Shown here: positions 16,768-25,775 of the stretch, piece after piece
Layout: each line of letters begins with the position of its first letter
Position numbering within the stretch: the first letter of the stretch is position 1
Origin: an uncultured Lachnospiraceae bacterium
GTDB lineage: Bacteria > Bacillota > Clostridia > Lachnospirales > Lachnospiraceae
Reading direction: 5' to 3'
Assembly: GCA_910585005.1 (NCBI GenBank)
Contig: CAJUCN010000002.1
Span: forward strand, 1 to 64,000
Length of the DNA: 64,000 nucleotides
Translations under genes and position numbers: made by a program
The notes under the pieces: model-generated
Told to the model about the DNA's origin: nothing
Database searches by the model: none
What the model saw: only the letters and a program-made list of their open reading frames with translations

Positions 16768-16798
16768 GTAAAAGCGCCGCCCCAAGCGGCGCTTTTAC
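16768..16798 (-). terminator. Terminator of ileS
   Basis: Perfect 13-bp arms with a 5-nt loop (CCCAA on the plus strand), GC-rich core and T-rich flank, 16 bp after the ileS stop codon. Confidence 0.85.
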
Positions 16799-16814
16799 AA
16801 TCATGCGTTCTTAT

Positions 16815-19800
16815 TTATGATATCTTTTCAATGCCAATCGTAACCTTTTCGCCGTTCACATTCCACTCTTTGGCAATAGCAAGATCTGCATCCGTCAAAA
16901 TTTCATTTGCAAGCACCTTTCCGGAAATTACCGCGTTGTTTGCGTTTACAATATCCGCCACTTTCCCATTCCCGTTTATTGCCGCCTTAATATGATCCAT
17001 TACCTCAAAACCAGCTTCCTTACGCATTGTCTGGATCTTGCTGATCACTTCATATACAAAACCTTCCTCAACCAGCTCCGGTGATAAATTGGTATCCAGG
17101 ACTACTGTAACGTAATTGTCCGCCTCTGTGACAAATCCCGCCTTTTGGGCTACGTCGATGAGCAGGTCCTCCTCCGCTAACGATACCGGTACGCCGCCCA
17201 CTTCAAACGTTAACGCGCCTTCCTTCTTCAGTTCTTTCATAGCCTGTGCACCGTCCAGCTCTTCCAGATATTTCTTGATCCCCCCTAGCTGCTTGCCATA
17301 TTTCGGCCCTACCGTGCGAAGCTGGGGTTTAAAGCTATAGCTGGTCAGATCACTGACATCCTCCTTAAATACCACCTCTTTTACATTCAGTTCTTCTGCA
17401 ATAATATCCACAAAGTACTGATCCAGCGTATGAGGCGCTTTGACATACATGGTTCCGATGGGCTGGCGGTTCTTGATATTTGCAGCATTCCGGGCCGCAC
17501 GTCCCATCACCACGATATCCAGAACTTCTTCCATGCTCTCTTCCAGTTTCCCGTCAATCATGGATTCTTCCGCCTTGGGAAAATCACAAAGATGAATGCT
17601 TTCCGGTGCATTCTTGTCATTGGTACGCACCAGATTCTGATAAATCTCTTCTGTCATGAAAGGAACAACAGGTGCAGCGCATTTACAGATCTGCACCAAA
17701 GCCGTATATAGAGTCATATAGGCATTGATCTTATCCTGTTCCATCCCCTTTGCCCAAAAACGCTCCCTGCAACGGCGTACATACCAGTTACTCATTTCAT
17801 CCACAAAATTATCCAAAACCCTTGCAGCTTCCGGCAGGCGGTAATTCTCCAAGTGTCCGTCTACCAACTTTATAGCCGTATTCAATTTCGATAAAAGCCA
17901 TTTATCCATCACCGGAAGTTTCTCATAATCCAGCTCATACCTGGTGGCATCGAAACCGTCAATATTCGCGTACAGGATAAAGAACGCATAAGTATTCCAC
18001 AAAGTTCCAAGAAACTTCCTTTGTCCCTCCATCACCGCTTTACCATGGAAGCGGTTAGGCAGCCAGGGCGCAGAATTGATCACAAAATACCAGCGGATTG
18101 CATCTGCCCCGTAAGTTGCCAGGGCTTCAAAAGGATCAATGGCATTTCCTTTACTCTTACTCATTTTCTGTCCGTTTTCATCCTGCACATGGCCAAGGAC
18201 AATCACATTCTCGTAGGGAGATCTGTTAAATAACAGCGTTGACTCCGCCATCAGGGAATAAAACCATCCTCTGGTCTGGTCTACCGCTTCCGAAATAAAC
18301 TGAGCCGGGAACTGGGCTTCAAATAATTCCTTATTTTCAAACGGGTAATGATGTTGTGCAAAAGGCATTGCCCCGGAATCGAACCAGCAGTCGATCACTT
18401 CCGGCACTCTCTTCATCGTCTTAGCACACTTCGGGCAAGTGCATGTGATCTCATCAATATATGGCCTGTGCAATTCTACCGTCTTTGCGGCCGGATTGCC
18501 GCTTAACTTTTCCAGTTCTTCCCTGGAACCAATAGCCTCCTGATGTCCGCACCCTTCACATTCCCAAATATTTAACGGTGTTCCCCAGTAGCGGTTACGG
18601 GATACTCCCCAATCCTGAATGTTTTCCAGCCAGTTGCCGAAACGGCCTTCCCCTATGGATTCCGGAATCCAGTTTACGGTCTTATTGTTACGGATCAGGT
18701 CGTCACGGACTGCCGTCATCTTGATAAACCAGGACTCTCTTGCGTAGTAGATCAGGGGAGTATCACATCTCCAGCAAAAAGGATAATCATGCTCAAATTT
18801 CGGAGCAGAAAAGAGTTTTCCTTCCTTATCCAGATCCACCAAGATTAATGGATCCGCATCCTTTACAAATTTCCCTGCATAAGGAGTTTCCGGCGTCATA
18901 TCACCCTTCCCATCCACAAACTGGACAAATGGAAGGTCGTATTTGCGCCCTACCTGGGCATCATCCTCACCAAAAGCAGGCGCAATATGGACAATGCCAG
19001 TACCATCCGTCATTGTGACATAGGTATCGCAAGTTACAAAATGCCCTTTCTTGTTCTGCTTTGCCGCAGTTTCCCCTGTACAGGCAAATAATGGCTCGTA
19101 TTCTTTGTATTCCAGATCTGTGCCCACATAAGTTTCCAACACTTCGTATGCCGGCTTTCCCTCTTCCGCTAAAGAACCCAGTACCCCGTCGAGCAAAGCC
19201 TGTGCCATATAATAGGTATAGCCATCCGCCGCTTTAACTTTCACATAAGTTTCCTCTGGATTTACACAAAGCGCCACATTAGAAGGCAGCGTCCAGGGTG
19301 TGGTCGTCCATGCAAGAAAGTAAGCATCCTCCCCCACCACTTTAAAACGCACTACCGCGGAGCGCTCTTTTACTGCTTTATACCCTTGCGCCACTTCATG
19401 AGAGGACAGGGGTGTTCCACATCTAGGACAATAAGGCACAATCTTAAACCCTTTATAGAGAAGCCCTTTATCCCAAATCTGCTTTAAAGCCCACCATTCA
19501 GATTCAATAAAATCATCATGATAGGTTACATAAGGATCATCCATATCCGCCCAGAAGCCTACTGTACCGGAAAAATCTTCCCACATGCCCTTATACTTCC
19601 AGACACTTTCCTTACATTTACTGATAAATGGATCCAGCCCATACTCTTCGATCTGCTCCTTCCCATCAAGTCCAAGAAGCTTCTCCACCTCCAACTCTAC
19701 CGGAAGGCCATGGGTATCCCAGCCAGCCTTGCGGGGCACCATATATCCCTTCATGGTGCGGTATCTGGGAATCATATCTTTGATCACACGGGTCAGCACA

Positions 19801-19973
19801 TGGCCAATATGGGGTTTTCCGTTTGCTGTGGGAGGCCCGTCATAAAAAGTATAAGTAGGGCCGTCTTTACGGTTTTCCATACTTTTGTTAAAAATATCAT
19901 TTTCTTTCCAAAACGTTTCAATTCCTTTTTCACGGTCTACGAAATTTAAGTCTGTTGATACCTTCTGATACAT
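16815..19973 (-). CDS. ileS: Isoleucyl-tRNA synthetase
   Basis: The 1052-residue class I synthetase charges tRNA-Ile and edits valine. The HIGH motif is at 55-58 (KPHIGHVLTRV), the KMSKS loop is QKMSKSKGNAIDPF, and the CP1 editing domain contains the conserved AWTTTPWTLPSN segment. Cys pairs such as CPRCGTP and CEGCGHQE lie in the body. The length, greater than the approximately 920 residues of B. subtilis IleS, fits the ileS2-like form found in many clostridia. The ATG at 19973 is chosen because AGGAAG precedes it. Expression should be controlled by the T-box leader directly upstream. Confidence 0.96.
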   Translation of the reverse strand: MYQKVSTDLNFVDREKGIETFWKENDIFNKSMENRKDGPTYTFYDGPPTANGKPHIGHVLTRVIKDMIPRYRTMKGYMVPRKAGWDTHGLPVELEVEKLLGLDGKEQIEEYGLDPFISKCKESVWKYKGMWEDFSGTVGFWADMDDPYVTYHDDFIESEWWALKQIWDKGLLYKGFKIVPYCPRCGTPLSSHEVAQGYKAVKERSAVVRFKVVGEDAYFLAWTTTPWTLPSNVALCVNPEETYVKVKAADGYTYYMAQALLDGVLGSLAEEGKPAYEVLETYVGTDLEYKEYEPLFACTGETAAKQNKKGHFVTCDTYVTMTDGTGIVHIAPAFGEDDAQVGRKYDLPFVQFVDGKGDMTPETPYAGKFVKDADPLILVDLDKEGKLFSAPKFEHDYPFCWRCDTPLIYYARESWFIKMTAVRDDLIRNNKTVNWIPESIGEGRFGNWLENIQDWGVSRNRYWGTPLNIWECEGCGHQEAIGSREELEKLSGNPAAKTVELHRPYIDEITCTCPKCAKTMKRVPEVIDCWFDSGAMPFAQHHYPFENKELFEAQFPAQFISEAVDQTRGWFYSLMAESTLLFNRSPYENVIVLGHVQDENGQKMSKSKGNAIDPFEALATYGADAIRWYFVINSAPWLPNRFHGKAVMEGQRKFLGTLWNTYAFFILYANIDGFDATRYELDYEKLPVMDKWLLSKLNTAIKLVDGHLENYRLPEAARVLDNFVDEMSNWYVRRCRERFWAKGMEQDKINAYMTLYTALVQICKCAAPVVPFMTEEIYQNLVRTNDKNAPESIHLCDFPKAEESMIDGKLEESMEEVLDIVVMGRAARNAANIKNRQPIGTMYVKAPHTLDQYFVDIIAEELNVKEVVFKEDVSDLTSYSFKPQLRTVGPKYGKQLGGIKKYLEELDGAQAMKELKKEGALTFEVGGVPVSLAEEDLLIDVAQKAGFVTEADNYVTVVLDTNLSPELVEEGFVYEVISKIQTMRKEAGFEVMDHIKAAINGNGKVADIVNANNAVISGKVLANEILTDADLAIAKEWNVNGEKVTIGIEKIS

Positions 19974-20021
19974 TTTTCTCTTCCTTTCTTTAAAAATTGG
20001 GGAAACTTTCTTATACAATCA

Positions 20022-20304
20022 AAAGCCCCGTCCGTAAAAAGGACGGGGCCAAACTGCCACGTTTACCACCTGTTTACCCATACGCACCGGTTCAAACGGC
20101 TTAATATGCTTTCCCATAACGGAGGATCCCGTCAGAACCTACTCACCTTGCACATACCCCATAAACCTGTCACGGGAACGCCCTGGTTTTCCGCCCTGCG
20201 GCTCGGAAGTGATCTTCGCTGTCCCTATACTGATACCGGCTCCCACCTGCCCCGGCTCGCTGTGATGTTCTAAGATCAGTTACTGTCTTCGTCATTGCCT
20301 TTAC
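20022..20304 (-). ncRNA. T-box riboswitch of ileS (isoleucine specifier)
   Basis: The leader between the promoter and ileS has the T-box features in order on the minus strand: a GA/K-turn motif (ATGACGAAGACAGTA), the Stem I core with AGGTGGGAGCC, a specifier loop reading GAAGATCACTTCC with codon ATC (20213-20211, isoleucine), the T-box/antiterminator AGGTGGTAAACGTGGCA (20071-20055) and a terminator (20049-20025) with a 9-bp GCCCCGTCC stem followed by T. Uncharged tRNA-Ile would stabilise the antiterminator and allow ileS transcription. This accounts for the gene-free stretch 19974-20385. Confidence 0.92.
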
Positions 20305-20310
20305 AAGTAA

Positions 20311-20339
20311 AAAATATACTATTAAAAGATATTTGTCAA
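20311..20339 (-). promoter_or_regulatory. Promoter of the ileS T-box transcript
   Basis: TTGACA (20339-20334) with TATTTT at 17 bp or TATATT at 15 bp downstream on the minus strand, immediately before the T-box leader. Confidence 0.65.
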
Positions 20340-20385
20340 GTTGTACTTTGCACGTCCCTCCATTCCTGCATAGCTTTGTCCTTTC

Positions 20386-21057
20386 CTACAAATTCTCCGT
20401 ATACTTACACGCCGGGTAACTGCCGCACCCAAGGAAATACCCAAACCTCCCTTTTCTTTTATAAAGGAACTGCCCGCATCTGGGGCATATCCTCGCATCT
20501 TCTTTCTTTTTTTCCAATTCTGCTCCAAGGCGCTCATAGATGATCTGATTCATCCGGCAGTCATTTAACGCCCGGTGGGCTCCTGCCGTTGAAATGCCAT
20601 AATAATCCGACAGATCTGTCAGTTTGTAGTGCCCAAGCTCTGGCAGGCACAGCCTTGCAAGCCTTAAAGTATCTATGTAATCATTCCCGGGGATTTCCCC
20701 GAAATATTTCTCGGCGTCCCGGTAAAGAAATTTCATATCAAAAGTATGGATGTTATGCCCCACCAGCACATAGTCTCCCACAAACTTTAAAAATTCCGCC
20801 AACGCCACATCAAAGGAAGGAGCATCTGCCACCATCTCATCGGTGATCCCGTTTACCTGGCTTGCCCCATAAGAAATCGGACATCCCGGATTAACCAGGG
20901 AAGTAAATTCCTCCACGATCTGCCCATTCTTCACCTTAACCGCCGATATTTCCACCACCTGGTCGTTATAACAGGAAACCCCTGTGGTCTCTAAGTCAAA
21001 AACAACGTAATCCCCAATATATTTCTCTATCCTTTTTCCCTTGTTTCTTCCAAGCAT
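20386..21057 (-). CDS. DnaQ-like 3'-5' exonuclease with C-terminal zinc ribbon
   Basis: The 223-residue protein contains a DEDDh exonuclease domain (about 12-175): Exo I is VVFDLETTGVS, Exo II is VGHNIHTFDMKF, and Exo III is HRALNDCRM with the catalytic His and Asp. It ends with a topoisomerase-type zinc ribbon (about 185-223) with CPRCGQ and an LGCGSYPACKYT segment, giving four Cys. Epsilon-like exonucleases proofread or degrade 3' ends; the added zinc ribbon suggests DNA binding of its own (inference). Promoter TTTACG-17 bp-TATAAT lies at 21120-21092. Confidence 0.88.
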   Translation of the reverse strand: MLGRNKGKRIEKYIGDYVVFDLETTGVSCYNDQVVEISAVKVKNGQIVEEFTSLVNPGCPISYGASQVNGITDEMVADAPSFDVALAEFLKFVGDYVLVGHNIHTFDMKFLYRDAEKYFGEIPGNDYIDTLRLARLCLPELGHYKLTDLSDYYGISTAGAHRALNDCRMNQIIYERLGAELEKKKEDARICPRCGQFLYKRKGRFGYFLGCGSYPACKYTENL

Positions 21058-21091
21058 CCTTCTGCTCCCTGTCTTTCGTATTTTCTTTTCT

Positions 21092-21120
21092 ATTATACTC
21101 TTAATTTGGGGGATCGTAAA
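21092..21120 (-). promoter_or_regulatory. Promoter of the DnaQ-like gene
   Basis: On the minus strand TTTACG (21120-21115), a 17-bp spacer and TATAAT (21097-21092), 35 bp before the ATG. Confidence 0.6.
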
Positions 21121-21244
21121 TTAAATTATATCCATCCAGCCTGACGGATATCGTTATCTCTTTAAAAAAAACTAGCGCAACCCTTTTTCAGGGTGTAATA
21201 TGAAAACATACCTAAAAATTCTAATTACAAAGAGGCTTTCTGTC

Positions 21245-22492
21245 ATGAAAGAAAAAGATCATAAACCCAATTATCTTGAAGTAAACGGTGATTTCCACAT
21301 GCGGGAACTGGATAAAAGCGATCTGGAGCAATTCAACGCCCTGTTACAATATGCATTCCAGGTCACCAGCTACGATCTGTTCCAGACTGGCTGGCAACAG
21401 GAGGAGATCAAATATGCAAAACGTCCCATCTTAGAAGAAGCCTATGTACTTGGCTGGTTCTATAAAGAAAAGCTGGCGTCCATGATCGTTATCTATTCTA
21501 TGAAAGTAAATGTTTATGACGAAATCATGGACATGGGCGGCATTACCGGAGTCGCCACCTATCCGGAATACACGGGAAGGGGGCTGATCCATTCCCTGAT
21601 GAAACACGCCCTTCATTATATGCATGAGAAGCAAATGTCCATTTCCTTCCTGTATCCGTATTCTATTCCTCTTTACCGCAAAATGGGATGGGAAATCGTT
21701 TCAGACAAACTATCCTTTAGTGTAAAAGACACCCAGCTCCCCAAAACCCGCCCTGTTACCGGAATGGTGGAACGGGTCAGCCTTGATTCCGAAGATTACC
21801 ACAACGTCCATTCCTATTTTGCCCTCCAACGCCACGGCTGCCTGATCCGGGATGCCCTGTCGTGGGAAGAGTACTGGCGCTGGGATAATGACGACATGAT
21901 CGCTGCCGTTTATTATAATCAAAACCACAAGCCCCTTGGTTATGTGGTTTACTATATTGCCAACGACATTTTTCATATTAAAGAAATGGTGTATCTGAAC
22001 ATAGAAGCCAATTACGGCCTGTGGAATTATATCAGTGCACACTTTTCCATGATCGACCAGGTGCAGGGGGATAATTATTCCGGAGAGCCTATGGCATATC
22101 TGTTTGAAGACAGTGAGATCACAGAAACCATTTCCCCCTATATCATGGCACGGATTGTCAATGTACGGGATTTTTTGGAAGACTACCCTTATCAGATCCA
22201 GCCTGAAGATTTTAAGATCCACTTTAAGGTTCACGATGAAATGGCGCCCTGGAACGAAGGGGACTACATGGTATCCTGGCACGATGGCGAAACCCTCTGC
22301 GAACAAGTGGAAGACAATCAATCCATCAATGTTGTGGAGCTTAATGTCAACACCCTGACCACTATGCTGATGGGGTATAAAAGGCCATCTTACCTGTACG
22401 ATCATGAAAAGATCCAGACGGAGTACTATATGCTGACTTGGCTGGAGAGACTGATAGCGGTAGAAAAGCCCTACTTTTCTGACTATTTTTAA
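21245..22492 (+). CDS. Eis-like GNAT N-acetyltransferase
   Basis: The 415-residue protein has an N-terminal GNAT domain (about 15-140) with the acetyl-CoA loop segment VATYPEYTGRGLIHSLM and the FLYPYSIPLYRKMGWE strand characteristic of Eis/YjdJ-type acetyltransferases. A second GNAT-like region and a C-terminal sterol-carrier-like domain follow (about 285-415). Family members acetylate aminoglycosides or other amines; the physiological substrate here is unknown. AGAGG lies 9 nt before the ATG at 21245; an upstream in-frame ATG at 21200 would add 15 residues. It is divergent from the exonuclease and appears monocistronic. Confidence 0.82.
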   Translation: MKEKDHKPNYLEVNGDFHMRELDKSDLEQFNALLQYAFQVTSYDLFQTGWQQEEIKYAKRPILEEAYVLGWFYKEKLASMIVIYSMKVNVYDEIMDMGGITGVATYPEYTGRGLIHSLMKHALHYMHEKQMSISFLYPYSIPLYRKMGWEIVSDKLSFSVKDTQLPKTRPVTGMVERVSLDSEDYHNVHSYFALQRHGCLIRDALSWEEYWRWDNDDMIAAVYYNQNHKPLGYVVYYIANDIFHIKEMVYLNIEANYGLWNYISAHFSMIDQVQGDNYSGEPMAYLFEDSEITETISPYIMARIVNVRDFLEDYPYQIQPEDFKIHFKVHDEMAPWNEGDYMVSWHDGETLCEQVEDNQSINVVELNVNTLTTMLMGYKRPSYLYDHEKIQTEYYMLTWLERLIAVEKPYFSDYF

Positions 22493-22552
22493 ACGGTCAA
22501 AATATAGATATTTCATAAACCATTTTCATCCAATGATAACGCGCATTTGTAA

Positions 22553-22581
22553 TTGCTTTTTAACCTCTCCAACTGTATAAT
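22553..22581 (+). promoter_or_regulatory. Promoter of the ECF transporter operon
   Basis: TTGCTT (22553-22558), a 17-bp spacer and a perfect TATAAT (22576-22581), 50 bp before the S-component ATG. The leader is too short for a riboswitch. Confidence 0.7.
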
Positions 22582-22630
22582 AAGAGACGTAATAGACCAT
22601 ATATGTCTCAACATAGGAGGAGAGAGCAAC

Positions 22631-23212
22631 ATGAAAGAGAAAAGTAAACTGTCTTTATTACTTGGTGTATGGAACACCAAAACGATCGTTGGCGTGGCAA
22701 TCGGCGCTGCCTTATTTGGCGTGCTTATGGTATTTGGCGGCATTAAAGTGTTCACAAACACTTCCCTTACCACAGCTATGGTTGTTGTGGTTGTCGTAGC
22801 CGGGATGTTTGGACCACTGCCTGCTGCAGTTGCTGCCGGTATCGGAAATGTGATCGCTGACTTGATCGGCGGCTGGGGATTTTGGTTTGACTGGTCCATC
22901 GGCAACTTTGTTCTTGGATTTTTCGTAGGACTGCTTCCCATTTACGGCGCTAAAATCGACGAAGGAATCTTTACCGTTAAACATGCTATTATTTATGTGC
23001 TTACCGTTATCGTTGGTAATGCAATTGCATTCGGCCTGGTAACTCCTTTACTTACCTATTTATTCTACTCATCAGAGTTGACCGTTACCTGGATGCAGGC
23101 CCTTTCTGCAATCATCTCCAACGGTGCAGTCCTTTTGATCGTAGGAATCCCGTTCTTATTTTTACTTGCTAACCGTAACGCAAAAAAGACAAATCTGACT
23201 AAAGAAGATTAA
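22631..23212 (+). CDS. ECF transporter substrate-binding (S) component
   Basis: The 193-residue integral membrane protein has about six hydrophobic segments and ends in a short charged tail (ANRNAKKTNLTKED), the size and shape of ECF S components. It should capture a vitamin-like or other small substrate and dock to the EcfA-EcfA'-EcfT module encoded directly after. The specific substrate is not recognisable; the downstream dipeptidase and SAM hydroxide adenosyltransferase hint at a nucleoside, methionine or peptide-linked compound (inference). AGGAGGAGAG lies before the chosen ATG at 22631; an upstream in-frame ATG at 22553 overlaps the promoter and is rejected. Confidence 0.85.
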   Translation: MKEKSKLSLLLGVWNTKTIVGVAIGAALFGVLMVFGGIKVFTNTSLTTAMVVVVVVAGMFGPLPAAVAAGIGNVIADLIGGWGFWFDWSIGNFVLGFFVGLLPIYGAKIDEGIFTVKHAIIYVLTVIVGNAIAFGLVTPLLTYLFYSSELTVTWMQALSAIISNGAVLLIVGIPFLFLLANRNAKKTNLTKED

Positions 23213-23215
23213 GGT

Positions 23216-24931
23216 ATGATGAAAAAAGCGATTGTTGAATTTAAAGATTTCAGTTTTAAATATAAAACCCAAACCGAGACAACGCTGAAAAATATCAACC
23301 TCACCCTCTATCAGGGAGAAAAGGTTTTGATCCTAGGTTCCAGCGGCAGCGGAAAATCCACCCTTGCTAACTGTATTAACGGATTAATTCCTTTCTCCTA
23401 CGATGGGGAGATCACCGGTTCCCTTAAAGTTGCCGGGATTGAGACCAAAGATGCAAGCATTTTTGAACTCAGCAGCCATGTGGGCACAGTCCAGCAGGAT
23501 ACGGACGCCCAGTTTGTAGGTCTTTCTGTAGGAGAAGATATTGCTTTTTCTCTGGAAAACCGTTCCGTTGCCAGAGATATTATGCTGGAAAAGGTTGATT
23601 ACGCAGCAAAGTTAGTTGGAATGGAAGATTTTTTGGTACAGCCACCCTTTCATCTGTCAGGCGGACAGAAGCAAAAGGTGGCTTTAGCTGGTATTTTACA
23701 CGATGAAGAAGAGATTCTGCTCTTTGACGAGCCCCTGGCTGCATTAGATCCCGCAATGGGGATGGCGGCAGTAGATTTGATCGACCAGATCTACCGGGAA
23801 AAGGAAAAGACCGTCCTGATTATCGAGCATCGTCTGGAAGATGTTCTGTACCGTCATGTGGATCGGATCATTTTGATTGATGAAGGGCAGATCCAGATGG
23901 ATTCCACCCCCGATGAACTTCTCCGTTCCGGGCTTTTAAAAGAACACGGGATTCGCGAGCCCCTTTATATATCGGCCCTCAAAAATGCCGGAATCCACTT
24001 TTCTGACACGGAGCATCTTGACAATATTGAGGAATTGGACATTGCCAGATATAAACAATCTGTTTTAGATGATATAAAAGCTGTAAAGCCTTATCAGGTT
24101 CCTCCTAAGAACGAGCTTCTTTTACATGTTTCTCACGTTGATTTTTCTTACGGGGAACGGAAAGTATTAGATGATGTGTCTTTTGACATCCACCGGGGGG
24201 AAAAAATTGCTATCGTAGGCAAAAATGGCGCCGGGAAATCCACCATGGCCAAAATGCTTTGTGGTATCATCCGTCCGCAGGCAGGTGAGATCAGCATGGA
24301 AGGCGTCAACTGCAGAAAGCTTTCCATCAAGGAAATTGGGACAAAGATCGGTTATGTAATGCAAAATCCTAACCAAATGATCGTGAAAGACATCATTGCT
24401 GATGAAGTGCGCCTGGCTCTTACTCTAAACGGATTTACCCAGGAAGAAATGGATCGGCGTGTTGCCGACACATTAAAAATGTGTAACCTGTATTCTATGC
24501 GTAATTGGCCCGTTTCCGTTTTAAGCTATGGGCAAAGGAAACGTGTTACCATTGCCTCTATCCTGGCACTGCAGCCGGAGATCATCATATTGGATGAGCC
24601 TACCGCCGGGCAGGATTACCACCGCTATACGGAGATCATGAGCTTTTTAGAGGAACTAAACCGTACTTACAATATCACCATCCTTTTTATCACTCATGAT
24701 ATGCACCTGGCCATTGAATACACAGACCGCGCCATCGTCTTTGCTGACGGCAAATGTATTGCTGACGACTATGTATTTAAGGTGCTTTCCAACAGTTGGA
24801 TTATTGAACAGGCCAATTTAAAACAGACTTCCCTCGTTACGTTAGCCAAGCAGACAGGTATCGACCCGGAAGCTTTTATCCGTCACTTTATAGAATCAGA
24901 AAGGGAGGAACGCGCACATGGACATGAGTAA
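23216..24931 (+). CDS. ECF transporter fused double ATPase (EcfA-EcfA')
   Basis: This 571-residue protein contains two complete ABC ATPase domains. The first (about 5-240) has GSSGSGKST, LSGGQKQKVALAG and LLFDEPLAALD; the second (about 300-540) has GKNGAGKST, LSYGQRKRVTIAS and ILDEPTAGQD. Fusion of both ECF ATPases is the YkoD-type arrangement. They power the S and T components encoded on either side. It starts 3 bp after the S gene, and its end overlaps ecfT by 14 bp, so the three are translationally coupled. The second domain has the variant LSYGQ instead of LSGGQ, common in EcfA' subunits. Confidence 0.93.
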   Translation: MMKKAIVEFKDFSFKYKTQTETTLKNINLTLYQGEKVLILGSSGSGKSTLANCINGLIPFSYDGEITGSLKVAGIETKDASIFELSSHVGTVQQDTDAQFVGLSVGEDIAFSLENRSVARDIMLEKVDYAAKLVGMEDFLVQPPFHLSGGQKQKVALAGILHDEEEILLFDEPLAALDPAMGMAAVDLIDQIYREKEKTVLIIEHRLEDVLYRHVDRIILIDEGQIQMDSTPDELLRSGLLKEHGIREPLYISALKNAGIHFSDTEHLDNIEELDIARYKQSVLDDIKAVKPYQVPPKNELLLHVSHVDFSYGERKVLDDVSFDIHRGEKIAIVGKNGAGKSTMAKMLCGIIRPQAGEISMEGVNCRKLSIKEIGTKIGYVMQNPNQMIVKDIIADEVRLALTLNGFTQEEMDRRVADTLKMCNLYSMRNWPVSVLSYGQRKRVTIASILALQPEIIILDEPTAGQDYHRYTEIMSFLEELNRTYNITILFITHDMHLAIEYTDRAIVFADGKCIADDYVFKVLSNSWIIEQANLKQTSLVTLAKQTGIDPEAFIRHFIESEREERAHGHE

Positions 24932-25775
24932 ACGGCTTTTTATCAATGTCATTCCAGGCAAAACCTTTCTTGACAAGTTATCGGGAACTACAAAAGTCCG
25001 CCTGTTTTTTGCACTGATCATCCTTTTGATTGCCACATGGGATTTTCGGATTTTATTTCCCGTCCTTCTTCTTGGCGTCGCAGGGCTTGTCTCCATTAAG
25101 CCAAACTGGAAACTGATTGGCGGTCTGTTAACTTTTATTCTTGTGGTTAACCTTTTTAACCTGTTTTTAATCTGGGTCGTTACACCGGATTACGGCAAGG
25201 ATATCGTGGGCGGATCCACCGTCTTGCTTTCTTTTAATTCCAGATATGTGGTAACGGCAGAGACTATGTGGTATTTTTTGATCCGGCTTACCAAGTTTCT
25301 GGCAAGCTTCATCGTGTCCTTAACCTTTATACAGGCGATCACCCCAAGCGAAATGGCTGCCGGACTCTATTCGATCAAAGTCCCCTATAAGGTCGCTACC
25401 ATTGTTTCCATTGCTTTCCGCTATATCCCTGATATTTCCAGGGACTTTTCAGATATCAAGATCTCCATGCAGGCAAGAGGCATGGAACTGGATTCCAAGC
25501 GGACAGGGTTATTTACCCGTTTGAAACAATACATTTTAATCCTGATCCCACTGATCATCATTTCCTTTGAGCGGGTAGGCAACATTGCCAATGCCATGGA
25601 TCTTCGGGGATATGGGAAAGGCAAGACCAGGACTTACTATTCAGAACACGAAGAAACTCCAAACGACCGCCGGATGAAGGTCTTTTATCTTTTGATCTAC
25701 CTTTCCATCCTGGCCGTCATCTTCTGCCGGATCGTATTTCCGCCAGAATTTCAGGTATGGGCGCCATGGATATAA
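24918..25775 (+). CDS. ECF transporter transmembrane (T) component
   Basis: The 285-residue protein is an EcfT/CbiQ homologue with about five to six membrane helices. The two coupling motifs are QARGMELDS (about residue 187) and DLRGYGKGK (about 231), the usual Ala-Arg-Gly pair with Ala replaced by Leu in the second. It links the fused ATPase to the S component. The gene overlaps both neighbours: 14 bp with the ATPase gene and 19 bp with the M20 gene, evidence for one transcription unit. Confidence 0.92.
   Translation: MDMSKRLFINVIPGKTFLDKLSGTTKVRLFFALIILLIATWDFRILFPVLLLGVAGLVSIKPNWKLIGGLLTFILVVNLFNLFLIWVVTPDYGKDIVGGSTVLLSFNSRYVVTAETMWYFLIRLTKFLASFIVSLTFIQAITPSEMAAGLYSIKVPYKVATIVSIAFRYIPDISRDFSDIKISMQARGMELDSKRTGLFTRLKQYILILIPLIIISFERVGNIANAMDLRGYGKGKTRTYYSEHEETPNDRRMKVFYLLIYLSILAVIFCRIVFPPEFQVWAPWI

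Noticed and set aside
21710..22516. A 268-residue open frame on the minus strand within the Eis-like gene
   Set aside because: It is antisense to an intact acetyltransferase gene and shows no recognisable motifs.
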